From Rhodococcus maanshanensis NBRC 100610 (lineage in GTDB: Bacteria > Actinomycetota > Actinomycetes > Mycobacteriales > Mycobacteriaceae): a DNA stretch of 64,000 bases. The notes under the pieces were generated by a model. It saw only the letters and a list, made by a program, of their open reading frames with translations. It ran no database searches and was not told the origin of the DNA. Below, piece after piece: positions 7,470-15,511 of the stretch (positions within the stretch are counted from its first letter, which is position 1; every line of letters starts with the position of its first letter). The DNA lies in assembly GCF_001894865.1 (NCBI RefSeq), contig NZ_BCXA01000025.1:1-64000 (forward strand), read 5' to 3'. The translations under genes and the position numbers were made by a program.

Positions 7470-9035
7470 TCAGCGCACGGTGATGGTGCGGCTGTGCCAG
7501 CCGGTGGCGCCGTCGGGGATCGGCTGGGTGCGCTCCTCCACCTGCACGTTGCCGTCGAGGTCGGTCGCGCGCACCTGCACGTTGTGCACGCCCGCGGGTG
7601 CGTCCCACTGCCAGCTCCACTGGCGCCAGGTGTCGATGGAGTACTCCGGCGCGAGGGTCGCGGGCTGCCACGGGCCCTCGTCCACCCGTACCTCCACCCG
7701 CTCGATGCCGCGGTGCTGCGCCCAGGCGGTGCCCGCGACCGTCACCGGTCCCTCGGATACCGGGGCGAACGCCGCGGGCACGTCGATCCGGGAGGCCGTC
7801 TTGATCGGCGCCCGATCGCCCCATCCACGCTTGGTCCAATACGCCTGTGCCCGATCGAATCTGGTGAGCTCCCAGTCGACGACCCACTTGGTGGCCGAGA
7901 CGAAGCCGTACAGACCCGGCACCACCTGGCGGACCGGGAACCCGTGCTCGAGCGGCAGCGGCTCGCCGTTCATCGCGATGGCGAGCAACGCGTCGCGGCC
8001 GTCCCGCAGCACCTGGACGGGCGTACCGACGGTGAAGCCGTCGACGCTCGTCGACAACAGCATGTCCGCGTCGGCCCGCACCCCGACCTCGTCGAGGAGA
8101 TCGGCGATCGGGAATCCGACCCAGGTGGCATTGCCCGCCAGTTCGCCGCCCACCTCGTTCGAGACGCAGGTCAACGTGATCCGACGCTCGATGGGTGTCC
8201 GCCGCAGCAACTGGTCCCAGTCCAGTGTGACCTCGCGATCGACCATGCCGTGGATGCGCAGGCGCCACTCCTCGGTCGTCAACCGGGGCACCTGCAGCGC
8301 GGTGTCGATGCGGTAGAAGTCCGGGTTCGGGGTGATGAACGAGGTCGCGCCGGGGATCCCCAGGTCGGCCCCGGGCGGGATGGGTGCCGCCCGGTCCAGC
8401 GCCACGGGGACCTTCACCCGGCGCCTGCTCTCGAGCACCCCGCTCAGCCGCTGGTTCATCTGCCGCCCTGCGACGCCCGCGGCGGCGGCCACCGCGACGG
8501 CGACCGACGCGAGCACCAGGAACCGGCGCCGTCCCATCCCCCCGTCGCTGCCGCGCGAGGGTTCGTCGAGCTGGGCAGTGAGCAGCCTGAGCACCGCGAT
8601 GCCCAGGATCACCCCGACCACCGTCGGCACGACATCGGCCCCGCTCGCGCCCGGCCGGTTGTAGGCGGCGTACACCCCGACCAGTCCGAGCCCGGCCAGG
8701 ATCGCGCTGCCGTACGGGCGCGACGGCCGTTCGACGATGCCCGCGATCGCGGCGATCACCGCGATGAGGACCGACATTCCGATGAAGAGCGCCGGCTTGT
8801 CGTTGGTGCCGAACGTCGTGATGGCGAACTCCCTGGCCCAGGCCGGGCTGCGGTCGACCGTGGTCGATCCGACCGCGAAGAAGGGCGAGGACTCCGGCCC
8901 GGTCAGCGCCGACAACAGTTCGCCGACGCCCAACACCACGCCGGCGGCGATCACCCCCGACACCGCCCGCGCGATCAGCCGCAGCGTTCGGGCGGCGCGG
9001 CCCCCGTCCGTGGACGTCGAACTCGTTGCCGGCAT
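7470..9035 (-). CDS. membrane-anchored molybdopterin-dependent oxidoreductase (sulfite oxidase family)
   Basis: A 521-residue protein. Residues ~15-185 hold about five hydrophobic segments (for example VSGVIAAGVVLGVGELL, LFIGMSVLIAVIAAIAG, VVGVILGIAVLRLL, FLVLASVAVAVAAAAG), so the catalytic part is tethered to the membrane and probably faces outward. The rest is a sulfite-oxidase-fold molybdenum-cofactor domain with the Mo-ligand Cys in LTCVSNEVGG near residue 290, followed by WVGFPIADLL and a C-terminal dimerisation-like domain. No haem-binding domain or twin-arginine signal is seen. Substrate unknown: such actinobacterial enzymes are often annotated as sulfite-oxidase-like without biochemical proof. 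A good ribosome-binding site GGAGGCGGGC precedes ATG 9035. Its 3' end abuts repeat copy A. Confidence 0.88.
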   Translation of the reverse strand: MPATSSTSTDGGRAARTLRLIARAVSGVIAAGVVLGVGELLSALTGPESSPFFAVGSTTVDRSPAWAREFAITTFGTNDKPALFIGMSVLIAVIAAIAGIVERPSRPYGSAILAGLGLVGVYAAYNRPGASGADVVPTVVGVILGIAVLRLLTAQLDEPSRGSDGGMGRRRFLVLASVAVAVAAAAGVAGRQMNQRLSGVLESRRRVKVPVALDRAAPIPPGADLGIPGATSFITPNPDFYRIDTALQVPRLTTEEWRLRIHGMVDREVTLDWDQLLRRTPIERRITLTCVSNEVGGELAGNATWVGFPIADLLDEVGVRADADMLLSTSVDGFTVGTPVQVLRDGRDALLAIAMNGEPLPLEHGFPVRQVVPGLYGFVSATKWVVDWELTRFDRAQAYWTKRGWGDRAPIKTASRIDVPAAFAPVSEGPVTVAGTAWAQHRGIERVEVRVDEGPWQPATLAPEYSIDTWRQWSWQWDAPAGVHNVQVRATDLDGNVQVEERTQPIPDGATGWHSRTITVR

Positions 9036-9120
9036 GCCCGCCTCCGCTCCCTTGCATGGTAGTTCGCAAGGTCTTCGGAGCCGACGGGTCGCGCGGATGG
9101 GCGCAGGCGGGCGCCCCTGG

Positions 9121-10386
9121 TCAGCGGGTTGGCTCGGTCGACTGGGTTGTCGCCTCCGGGGTCGTCGTCTCCGGACTCGGCTCGGCCGCGCTCAGCCGGT
9201 AGACGTGCTCCGGGGAGATGATCTCGGTGATCGCCGCCGCCAGCTGGGTGCTCGGCTCGCTGCCCTCGTAGGCGATGTCGGTGTTGATCATGATGACGAG
9301 GGTCGTCTTCTGCTCCGGCAGGTAGACCGTCACGGTCTGATACCCGGGCAGGCTGCCGTTGTGCCCGATCCAGCCGGCGATGTCGAACACGCCGAGGCCG
9401 TAGCCGACGTCGGCGGGGTAGCCCGGCGCGTTCACCGTCTCGAGTCGTTGCGCCTGCGTCTCCGGCTTGAGCAGCGTTCCGGTCGCGAGCACCGGTCCCC
9501 AGATGTGCATGTCCTCGAGGGTCGAGATCATCGCCCCCGCGGCCCAGCCCCAGGACGGATCCCAGTCGGTGGCCGTGGATTCCTTACCGTCGGCGGTCTG
9601 CACGGTGTACCCCTGCGCGTGCGGCTCCGGGAACGCGTTGGTGGTGGGGAAGATCGTCTTCTCCATGTGCAACGGTTGGAGGATCCGCTCGCTGATGTAG
9701 TCCGGCAGCGACAGTCCGCTCTCCTTCTCCACCACGAGTCCCAGCAGCACATAGTTGGTGTTGCAGTACTGGAATCCCTGGCCGGGCGGGAACGTCGCCG
9801 GTTGGGCGAACGCATAGTCCAGCAGCTGCTGCGGGGTGAAGGGCGCCTTGGGATCCGCGAAGAACGCCTGCTGGAACTCCGGGCTCTCCGAGTAGTTGGC
9901 CAACCCGCTCTGCATGCGGGCCAGTTCCCGGATGGTGATCTGATCGCCTGCGGGGACGCCGTCGATGTACTTCGAGATGGGGTCGTCGAGACCCACCTTG
10001 CCCTCGTCTACCAGCTGCAGGATGGCGGTGGCCGTGAACGTCTTGGTCAGACTGCCGATCCGGGTGTGGAAGTCGGTCTTCATCGGCGCGTCGGTTGACT
10101 TGTCGGCGACGCCGAAGGCCTTGACGTATGTGCCGTCCGGCCCCCAGATTCCGACTATCGCGCCGGGCACGGACGTCTTCTTCATCGTCGCGTCGATGGC
10201 GTCGTCCAGGCGTTGGGCGACGCCCGAATCCATCTCCGCGCTCGGTTCGGCGCCCGCAGGGGTGGTGGTGGCCGATTGGTCCGAGGTCGATTCGTCTGAG
10301 CATCCCGCTGCTATCAGCAGGGTGACAGCGGCCGCCGCCAACAACCCCCGCCGCCGGTGTGTCCTGGTCACGACCTGTGCTGTCAT
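9121..10386 (-). CDS. serine hydrolase lipoprotein, beta-lactamase/D-Ala-D-Ala carboxypeptidase family
   Basis: A 421-residue exported lipoprotein: RRRGLLAAAAVTLLIAAGC is a signal peptide ending in a lipobox, with Cys ~29 the expected lipidated residue, followed by a Ser/Thr-rich linker. The catalytic domain has all three signatures of the class-C beta-lactamase/AmpH/EstB superfamily: SLTK (SxxK, Ser near 111), YCN (YxN) and HNG (HxG) near the C-terminus in IGHNGSLPG. It probably acts on peptidoglycan stem peptides or small esters at the cell surface. True beta-lactamase activity cannot be claimed. A Thr/Glu-rich tail follows. It is transcribed in the same direction as the flanking genes but separated by about 90 bp on each side. 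Confidence 0.88.
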   Translation of the reverse strand: MTAQVVTRTHRRRGLLAAAAVTLLIAAGCSDESTSDQSATTTPAGAEPSAEMDSGVAQRLDDAIDATMKKTSVPGAIVGIWGPDGTYVKAFGVADKSTDAPMKTDFHTRIGSLTKTFTATAILQLVDEGKVGLDDPISKYIDGVPAGDQITIRELARMQSGLANYSESPEFQQAFFADPKAPFTPQQLLDYAFAQPATFPPGQGFQYCNTNYVLLGLVVEKESGLSLPDYISERILQPLHMEKTIFPTTNAFPEPHAQGYTVQTADGKESTATDWDPSWGWAAGAMISTLEDMHIWGPVLATGTLLKPETQAQRLETVNAPGYPADVGYGLGVFDIAGWIGHNGSLPGYQTVTVYLPEQKTTLVIMINTDIAYEGSEPSTQLAAAITEIISPEHVYRLSAAEPSPETTTPEATTQSTEPTR

Positions 10387-10476
10387 CGCCGGGTCCCGTC
10401 GTCAGACGTGCAGTTGCCTGCAGAACCTACTCCGCACCGACCGGTCCCGCCCCCGTTTGGCGCAAGGACCGCCGTC

Positions 10477-11256
10477 TCAGAACTGCTGCCAGGTCGGCTT
10501 GTGCCGCAGCGCGTACCGGTAGTAGTCGGCCAGCGCGAGCCGGCCCGCCGCCGCCTCGTCGACGACCACGGTCGCGTGCCGGTGCAGTTGCAGCACCGAC
10601 GCCGGGCAGAACGCGGTCAGCGGGCCCTCCACCGCCGCGGCGATGGCGTCCGCCTTGCCCGCCCCGACCGCGACCAGCACCAGGTGCCGGGCCTCGCCGA
10701 TGGTGCCGAGTCCCTGGGTCAGCACGTGGTGGGGGACGTCGTCGACGCTGCCGAAGAAGCTAGCGTTGTCGAGGCGGGTCTGCTCGGTGAGCGTCTTGAT
10801 GCGCGTCCGTGAGGTCAACGACGACCCCGGCTCGTTGAAGCCGATGTGTCCGTCGCTGCCGATCCCGAGCAGCTGCACGTCGATGCCGCCTGCCGCGGCG
10901 ATCGCGGCGTCGTAGCGGGCGGCCTCCGCGGCCAGGTCATGCGCCCGTCCGTCGAGGCCGTGCAGCCGGTCGGGGTCGAGGTCCACCCGATCGACGAATT
11001 CGGACCTGATCACGGAGAAGTAGGACTGTTCATGGCTCTTCGGGAGCCCGACGTACTCGTCGAGCAGGAACACCCGGGCGGACGAGAAGTCCAACCCGTC
11101 GTCGTGGTGCCGCCGGATCAGCTCGCGGTAGCTGCCGAGCGGCGACGACCCGGTCGCGAGACCGAGCGTCGTCGGGCCGGCGCGCACGGAGCGCTCGACG
11201 ATGTCGGCAACGGTCGAGGCGACTTCGTCTGGCGTGGACCGGATCACGATCTCCAT
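10477..11256 (-). CDS. nagB: glucosamine-6-phosphate deaminase
   Basis: A 259-residue cytoplasmic isomerase/deaminase that converts glucosamine-6-phosphate to fructose-6-phosphate and ammonia, the last step of N-acetylglucosamine use. Signature elements are in order: LATGSSPLG (phosphate loop) near residue 34, LLDEYVGL with the catalytic Asp/Glu region, and GIGSDGHIGFNEPG with the active-site His near residue 138. The length matches bacterial NagB. The start ATG 11256 follows a GGAAG ribosome-binding site. No nagA, nagE or NagR/DasR gene is adjacent, so its regulation is not visible here. It is divergent from the glyoxalase-like gene with about 80 bp between. Confidence 0.95.
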   Translation of the reverse strand: MEIVIRSTPDEVASTVADIVERSVRAGPTTLGLATGSSPLGSYRELIRRHHDDGLDFSSARVFLLDEYVGLPKSHEQSYFSVIRSEFVDRVDLDPDRLHGLDGRAHDLAAEAARYDAAIAAAGGIDVQLLGIGSDGHIGFNEPGSSLTSRTRIKTLTEQTRLDNASFFGSVDDVPHHVLTQGLGTIGEARHLVLVAVGAGKADAIAAAVEGPLTAFCPASVLQLHRHATVVVDEAAAGRLALADYYRYALRHKPTWQQF

Positions 11257-11336
11257 GTCGCTTCCACCCTACCGACGACAAACGTTCGATTGGCGGACGG
11301 TCAATGCTCATGGCCGGGAGATGGAGGATGGATCCC

Positions 11337-11777
11337 ATGGCACATGTACAACGTTTCGACCACATCGGCATCACCGTTGCGGACCTCGACTCGGCAACGG
11401 CGTTCTTCGTCGGACTGGGTCTCGAGGTGGAGGGCACCGGATCCGTGGAGGGTGAGTTCGTGGAGACCGTCTGCGGCATCCCCGGCGCACACTGTGAGAT
11501 CGCAATGCTGCGGCCGCCCGGCGGAGGGTCCCGGCTGGAGCTCGCGACCTTCGTCACGCCCGACCACGTGCCCGGATCACCAACTGCGATGGCCAACGAG
11601 CTCGGGCTGCGCAATGTGTCCTTCGAGGTCGGCGACCTCCAGGCGGCCGTCGACGCGGTGGCTGCGGACGGGTACGGGCTCATCGGCGGCATCGGTGAGT
11701 ACGAGAACAGCGTGCGGATGGCCTACGTGCGTGGGCCCGAAGGGATCATCGTGTCCCTGTTCGAGCAGATCGGCTGA
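11337..11777 (+). CDS. VOC-family (glyoxalase/dioxygenase fold) protein
   Basis: A 146-residue single-domain vicinal-oxygen-chelate protein. The start is ATG 11337 (MAHVQRFDHIGITVADLD) because GGAGG at 11323-11327 is then nine bases upstream; ATG 11328 would touch it. Two beta-alpha-beta-beta-beta halves are visible: FDHIGITVADLDSATAFF with a metal-ligand His, CEIAMLRPPGGGSRLELATF with a conserved Glu, then LRNVSFEVGDLQAAVDAV and MAYVRGPEGIIVSLFEQ with the C-terminal Glu. The second-half His is replaced by Asn (RNVSFEV), so metal binding may be altered. Substrate unknown; lactoylglutathione lyase or extradiol dioxygenase activity should not be assumed. Repeat copy B follows 31 bp after the stop. 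Confidence 0.82.
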   Translation: MAHVQRFDHIGITVADLDSATAFFVGLGLEVEGTGSVEGEFVETVCGIPGAHCEIAMLRPPGGGSRLELATFVTPDHVPGSPTAMANELGLRNVSFEVGDLQAAVDAVAADGYGLIGGIGEYENSVRMAYVRGPEGIIVSLFEQIG

Positions 11778-11808
11778 CGCAAGACGGTCGGCACCTGGCC
11801 GGCCACCT

Positions 11809-11871
11809 CGCCGAGTGTGCAGTCGACGGGGCAAACGCCCAGGTAGCGCGACGGCAGGTGCACACTCGACG
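11809..11871. repeat. 63-bp intergenic inverted-repeat element, copy B
   Basis: Left arm CGCCGAGTGTGCA (11809-11821) is identical to copy A at 7404. The right arm TGCACACTCGACG (11859-11871) has one change. It has exactly the same length as copy A, is in the same orientation, and sits between the stop of the VOC gene and the start of the BenE gene. The variable spots are concentrated in the loop, which suggests that the terminal arms and central core are what is conserved. Confidence 0.75.
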
Positions 11872-11897
11872 GGGGCCGCGCACCCGACTGCGGCAAG

Positions 11898-13148
11898 ATG
11901 GCGGTCGTGTCACGAACCTTCGAGCCCGAACCGACGGGAGCCGAACAGGCGGAGCCCGCGGTCGCGCGCGATCCGGGACTCTCGCACCCGATCAGCGCGG
12001 GCGTGGTCACCGCGCTCGTCGGCTTCACCAGTTCCTTCGCCGTGGTGCTCACCGGCCTGCGCGCGGTCGGAGCGAGTCCAACCGAGGCCGCGTCCGGCCT
12101 GATGGCGTTGTGCGTCACCCAGGCGATCGGCATGCTCTGGCTCTCCCGCCGCTACCGGATGCCGATCACCCTGGCCTGGTCCACCCCCGGCGCCGCGCTG
12201 CTGGCGGGAACCGGCCTGGTGGTCGGCGGCTGGCCCGCGGCGGTTGGTGCCTTCATCGTCGTCGGCCTCGCGGTCACCCTCACCGGCCTCTGGCCCCGGC
12301 TCGGCCGGCTGATCGCCGCGATTCCCACCGCGCTCGCCCAGGCCATGCTCGCGGGGGTGCTGCTCCCGCTCTGCCTCGCCCCGGTCACCGCTTTCCGCGA
12401 CTCCCCCGCCGCCGTCGCCCCTGTCGTCCTCGTCTGGCTGGTCCTGCTGCGGTTCTCCCGGCGCTGGGCCGTGCCCGCGGCCTTCGCCGCGGCCGCGGTG
12501 GTGATCGCCATCAGCATCACCGTCGGCGACGGCTCACTCGACACGTCCGCCCTTGCGCCGACGCTCGACCTCACGGCTCCGCACTGGACGTGGCAGGCGC
12601 TGGTCGGCATCGCGGTACCGCTGTACATCGTGACGATGGCCTCGCAGAACATCCCGGGCACCGCGGTGATGTCGTCCTTCGGGTACCGGGTGCCGTGGAA
12701 GTCGGCGATGACCGTCACCGGCATCGGCACCGTGATCGGCGCACCCGCGGGCGGCCACGCGATCAACCTCGCCGCCATCAGTGCCGCCCTGGCCGCCGCA
12801 CCCTCCGCGCACCCGGACCCGAAACGGCGCTGGGTGGCCGCCTTCACCGCTGGCTGTTCCTACCTGGTGCTCGCGCTGTGCTCGGCTGCGCTGGCGGCGC
12901 TGGTCGTCGCCGCGCCGCAGGGCGTGGTCGAGGCCGTCGCGGGTCTGGCACTGCTGGCGACGCTCGGCGGCTCGCTGGCGGCGGCGGTCGCCGACGAAGC
13001 CGACCGCGAGGCGGCCGTGCTCACCTTCCTGATCGCCGCGTCGGGGGTCGCCATCCTCGGCATCGGGTCGGCCTTCTGGGCCCTGGTGGCCGGGCTGCTC
13101 TTCCGGCTGGTGGTGCGCGGCGTCAGGCCCCGGCCGCGAACTCCTTGA
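11898..13148 (+). CDS. benE: benzoate/H+ symporter BenE-family membrane transporter
   Basis: A 416-residue integral membrane protein with about twelve hydrophobic segments and a short polar N-terminal tail (residues 1-30). BenE-family features include SAGVVTALVGFTSSFAVVLTGL in the first segment, ITLAWSTPGAALLAGTG, the MASQNIPGTAVMSSFGYR loop and GAPAGGHAINLAAISAA. The family moves benzoate in with protons in Acinetobacter; here no benzoate-degradation genes are adjacent, so the substrate is inferred only from the family. The ATG at 11898 lacks an obvious Shine-Dalgarno; a GTG four codons later is an alternative. The last 26 bases overlap the 3' end of the convergent hydrolase gene. Confidence 0.88.
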   Translation: MAVVSRTFEPEPTGAEQAEPAVARDPGLSHPISAGVVTALVGFTSSFAVVLTGLRAVGASPTEAASGLMALCVTQAIGMLWLSRRYRMPITLAWSTPGAALLAGTGLVVGGWPAAVGAFIVVGLAVTLTGLWPRLGRLIAAIPTALAQAMLAGVLLPLCLAPVTAFRDSPAAVAPVVLVWLVLLRFSRRWAVPAAFAAAAVVIAISITVGDGSLDTSALAPTLDLTAPHWTWQALVGIAVPLYIVTMASQNIPGTAVMSSFGYRVPWKSAMTVTGIGTVIGAPAGGHAINLAAISAALAAAPSAHPDPKRRWVAAFTAGCSYLVLALCSAALAALVVAAPQGVVEAVAGLALLATLGGSLAAAVADEADREAAVLTFLIAASGVAILGIGSAFWALVAGLLFRLVVRGVRPRPRTP

Positions 13149-13809
13149 GGATCTGACCCATCGTCGCCGGATCCTGCAGCATCGGCAGGTGGCCCGTCGC
13201 CATCTCGCGCCGCCACGGTGTTCCGAGCTCGTCGGCGTACCGGCTCTGCAGGGCAGCAGGGAACTCCTTGTCCGCCGTCGTCACGACGTAGCCGGTGCGC
13301 GCGGGCAGGGTCCGAGCCGAGACGCGATCCCGGTAGAGGCGCTGCGATTCCGGCGCGAAGTCCGCGACGATGCGCGCGACCTCGTCCTCGCCGAGACCGG
13401 CGCACAGGCCCGAGCGGATCGCCTTCTCGGGCGGCCGGGTACCCGCGATGCGCATGATCAGCCCGACGATGTGCCGCTGCGGGGCGGGCAGCGCGCCGAG
13501 GAACGAGCGGCCCGCCGCCGGGACCGAGGCCGCGACACCGAGCAGCCCGGCCACCCGCGCGGGCGCGACGGCCGCGATCTCGCTCGCCACGACGCCACCG
13601 ATGGAATGTGCCACCACGGTGAACTCACCGTCTGGCGCCTGCGCCAGCGCCGCCTCCGCGTAGTCCCTCAGCGTCGCATCCTGGTGCTTCGGGTACGACG
13701 CGACGACCGAGTCGACGGGCAGCGAGGCTCGCACCTCGTCCCAGATCCAGGCCGGAAGTCCTGCGCCGCTGAGGAAAACGATCGGTGTCGACGTCGGTTC
13801 GGTGTTCAT
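13123..13809 (-). CDS. alpha/beta-fold hydrolase
   Basis: A 228-residue cytoplasmic serine hydrolase. IVFLSGAGLPAWIWDEV opens the fold with the oxyanion region, the nucleophile elbow is AHSIGG (Ser near residue 69), and the C-terminal His is in ATGHLPMLQDP. No signal peptide. The substrate is unknown; the size and motifs resemble small esterases or peroxidase-like hydrolases. AAGGAG precedes the ATG with good spacing. It is divergent from a small HTH regulator 83 bp away with an inverted repeat between them, so control by that regulator is likely. Its 3' end overlaps the benE gene by 26 bp in the opposite strand. Confidence 0.85.
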   Translation of the reverse strand: MNTEPTSTPIVFLSGAGLPAWIWDEVRASLPVDSVVASYPKHQDATLRDYAEAALAQAPDGEFTVVAHSIGGVVASEIAAVAPARVAGLLGVAASVPAAGRSFLGALPAPQRHIVGLIMRIAGTRPPEKAIRSGLCAGLGEDEVARIVADFAPESQRLYRDRVSARTLPARTGYVVTTADKEFPAALQSRYADELGTPWRREMATGHLPMLQDPATMGQILKEFAAGA

Positions 13810-13855
13810 GCGCGCTCCTTGGATGTGAGGGTGAACGCAACACTAGACAGAGAGC

Positions 13856-13883
13856 CCGACAAGCAGGTGTCGGCTTCTATAAC
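13856..13883. promoter_or_regulatory. candidate operator and leaderless promoter between hydrolase and HTH regulator
   Basis: The 83-bp divergent gap contains the inverted repeat CCGACA-N6-TGTCGG (13856-13873). Reading right, TATAAC (13878-13883) lies 9 bases before the regulator's ATG, a spacing that predicts a leaderless transcript. The repeat sits where a -35 would be, as expected for an autoregulatory site. Confidence 0.45.
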
Positions 13884-13892
13884 CTTGTCGCC

Positions 13893-14300
13893 ATGGCCTT
13901 CTCGAAGTCCACCGACCCCCACCTGACGCTGCGGCGCATCGAACGCCAGCACGCGGTGATCGAGTGCCTGCGCGCCAGGTCACCGGAGTTCACGACGGCG
14001 CGCGCACTGGCCGACACGGTCCGCGTCACCCCGCGAACCGTCGAGCGCGACATCGCCCGAATGCGCGAGGCCGGCATCCCGATCGAGGTCCGCAACGGGC
14101 CCGGCGGCGGGTACGCCATCGACGCCAGGCGCCACGTCGACCCGATCACACTCACGCCCGGGGAGGCCGCGGCCCTCATCGTCTCGCTCGTCGCGCTCGG
14201 GCCCACCGCCACCGACGCCGCCGGTTCGGCGATGGCCAAGCTGGTCGATTCGCTGATCCACACGCCGCCGCCGCCGAGGCACCTGTCCCGACACGCCTGA
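13893..14300 (+). CDS. short helix-turn-helix regulator (YafY/DeoR-like HTH_11, no WYL domain)
   Basis: A 135-residue DNA-binding protein. The winged helix is at residues ~12-70: LRRIERQHAVIECLRAR, TTARALADTVRVTPRTVERDIARMREAGIPIEV, then the wing RNGPGGGYAI. This is the N-terminus of YafY-type WYL regulators, but the protein ends soon after LTPGEAAALIVSLVALG with a proline-rich tail, lacking the ~200-residue WYL ligand domain. ATG 13893 is chosen because TATAAC lies nine bases upstream (leaderless); the longer ORF upstream runs through the promoter. It probably controls the divergent hydrolase. It is either a naturally short family form or a truncated descendant. Confidence 0.75.
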   Translation: MAFSKSTDPHLTLRRIERQHAVIECLRARSPEFTTARALADTVRVTPRTVERDIARMREAGIPIEVRNGPGGGYAIDARRHVDPITLTPGEAAALIVSLVALGPTATDAAGSAMAKLVDSLIHTPPPPRHLSRHA

Positions 14301-14315
14301 TCTAAGGTCGCCACC

Positions 14316-14768
14316 ATGACCTCCGCCCAAACCGAACCCACCGCCGCCGACTACCCCGTGCTGTGGCCGGTGCCGACCCGCTGGGCGGACAACGACCACT
14401 ACGGCCACGTCAACAACGTCACCTACTACTCGTACTTCGACACCGCGGTGAACGGCTGGCTGATGTCGACCGTCGGCGTCGACATCCGCGACCTGCCCGC
14501 GATCGGCGTGGTCGCCGAGACCTCGTGCAGGTACCACAGCGAACTGAGCTTCCCCGACCAGCTGCAGGTCGGCCTGTCGGTGGCCCGGCTCGGCACCCGC
14601 AGCATCGTCTACGCGCTGGCGATCTTCCGGGTCGGCGAGCGGGGCGCGCTCGACCTCGCCGCCACGGGACGCTTCGTGCACGTCTACGTGGACGCCCAGA
14701 CCAGGCGTCCGGTGGCGATACCCGAGGAGATCCGCAGCGCGGTGAGCCAGTTGACCCGTCCCTCCTGA
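14316..14768 (+). CDS. acyl-CoA thioesterase, 4HBT hot-dog fold
   Basis: A 150-residue thioesterase. The 4-hydroxybenzoyl-CoA thioesterase signature is clear: PTRWADNDHYGHVNNVTYYSYFD, with the catalytic Asp near residue 27 and the HVNN loop. The rest, including ETSCRYHSELSFPDQLQVGL and RFVHVYVD, fits a single hot-dog domain that would work as a dimer or tetramer. It hydrolyses an acyl-CoA thioester in the cytoplasm; chain length is unknown. It follows the HTH regulator by 15 bp and may be cotranscribed with it. It converges on the TetR gene with a 28-bp gap. Confidence 0.88.
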   Translation: MTSAQTEPTAADYPVLWPVPTRWADNDHYGHVNNVTYYSYFDTAVNGWLMSTVGVDIRDLPAIGVVAETSCRYHSELSFPDQLQVGLSVARLGTRSIVYALAIFRVGERGALDLAATGRFVHVYVDAQTRRPVAIPEEIRSAVSQLTRPS

Positions 14769-14796
14769 GCCGGGAGGACCCGGCGCGGGCGGGTGA

Positions 14797-15414
14797 TCAG
14801 TCGGTCGGTGCCACCGCTCGTTGCAGCTGTTCGGCGAACTGGACGAAGGAACCGACCATGTCCACCTCGTCGTCGACCAGCCATTGATTCTCCAACCCCT
14901 CCATCGCGGCGACCAGCACCAGAGTGGTCAGCCGCGGATCGACGTCGCTGCGCACCGAACCGTCCTCGACACCGCGGCGGAGCGACGATTCGATCATCGA
15001 CTGGAGGAACTTCTGTCGGCCGACCACCCACTCGCGGGCGGGGTGCTCCGATCCTGTGGCCTCGGCGGCTGTCAGGTGCGCGAGCTGGACCAGGTCGCGA
15101 TTCTGGACGTTGTGGCGGGCGATCCGGACGAGGAAGGCGATCAGCTCCGCGAAGTCCATCTCGGACAGGGTCTCGGGATCGGTGCCCGTCGCGTGCAGAT
15201 CCTGCACATCCCGCTCGGCGAGCACCGCCATCAACAGCGCCGCCTTATTGGGGAAATGGTGCAACAGTCCGGGCTGGGAGATCCCGACCTCGGCCGCGAT
15301 CCGCGCAAGGGAACTGCCCCGATAGCCATGAATCGCGAAGTGCTCCAAGGCGATCTCGAGGATCCGCGCACGCGACAACCTGCCCGAGCGTTCCGCGGAG
15401 TCAGTGGTGGCCAT
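14797..15414 (-). CDS. TetR/AcrR-family transcriptional regulator
   Basis: A 205-residue repressor-type protein. The N-terminal HTH is at residues ~14-60: RARILEIALEHFAIHGYRGSSLARIAAEVGISQPGLLHHFPNKAALL. The C-terminal helical ligand domain has a His/Asn-rich core (ARHNVQNRDLVQLAHLTAAEA) and ends QRAVAPTD, resembling regulators of lipid or aromatic metabolism. The start ATG 15414 has no Shine-Dalgarno, but TACGCT lies on the minus strand at 15428-15423, eight bases upstream, so the mRNA may be leaderless. Target unknown; candidates are the convergent thioesterase region or the acyl-CoA dehydrogenase operon upstream. Confidence 0.88.
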   Translation of the reverse strand: MATTDSAERSGRLSRARILEIALEHFAIHGYRGSSLARIAAEVGISQPGLLHHFPNKAALLMAVLAERDVQDLHATGTDPETLSEMDFAELIAFLVRIARHNVQNRDLVQLAHLTAAEATGSEHPAREWVVGRQKFLQSMIESSLRRGVEDGSVRSDVDPRLTTLVLVAAMEGLENQWLVDDEVDMVGSFVQFAEQLQRAVAPTD

Positions 15415-15465
15415 GGCCGTGAAGCGTAGTCGCCCCGACCGCGCCGACAGATGCCAGCAACGCCG

Positions 15466-15494
15466 AACGCCCCGCTCTCGGGAAGCGGGGCATT
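15466..15494 (-). terminator. hairpin terminator after the 30-residue peptide gene
   Basis: GCCCCGCT (15469-15476) and AGCGGGGC (15484-15491) form a perfect 8-bp stem with a 7-base loop, with a further A-T pair or two outside a mismatch. It begins 18 bases past the stop of the small gene on the minus strand and separates it from the TetR gene. Confidence 0.6.
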
Positions 15495-15511
15495 CGATCA
15501 GGTCCGAGTAT

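Noticed and set aside
7179-9062. A 627-codon plus-strand frame and a 566-codon alternative minus frame over the molybdopterin oxidoreductase
   Set aside because: Both lack domains; the 521-codon minus frame has membrane segments and the Moco cysteine motif.
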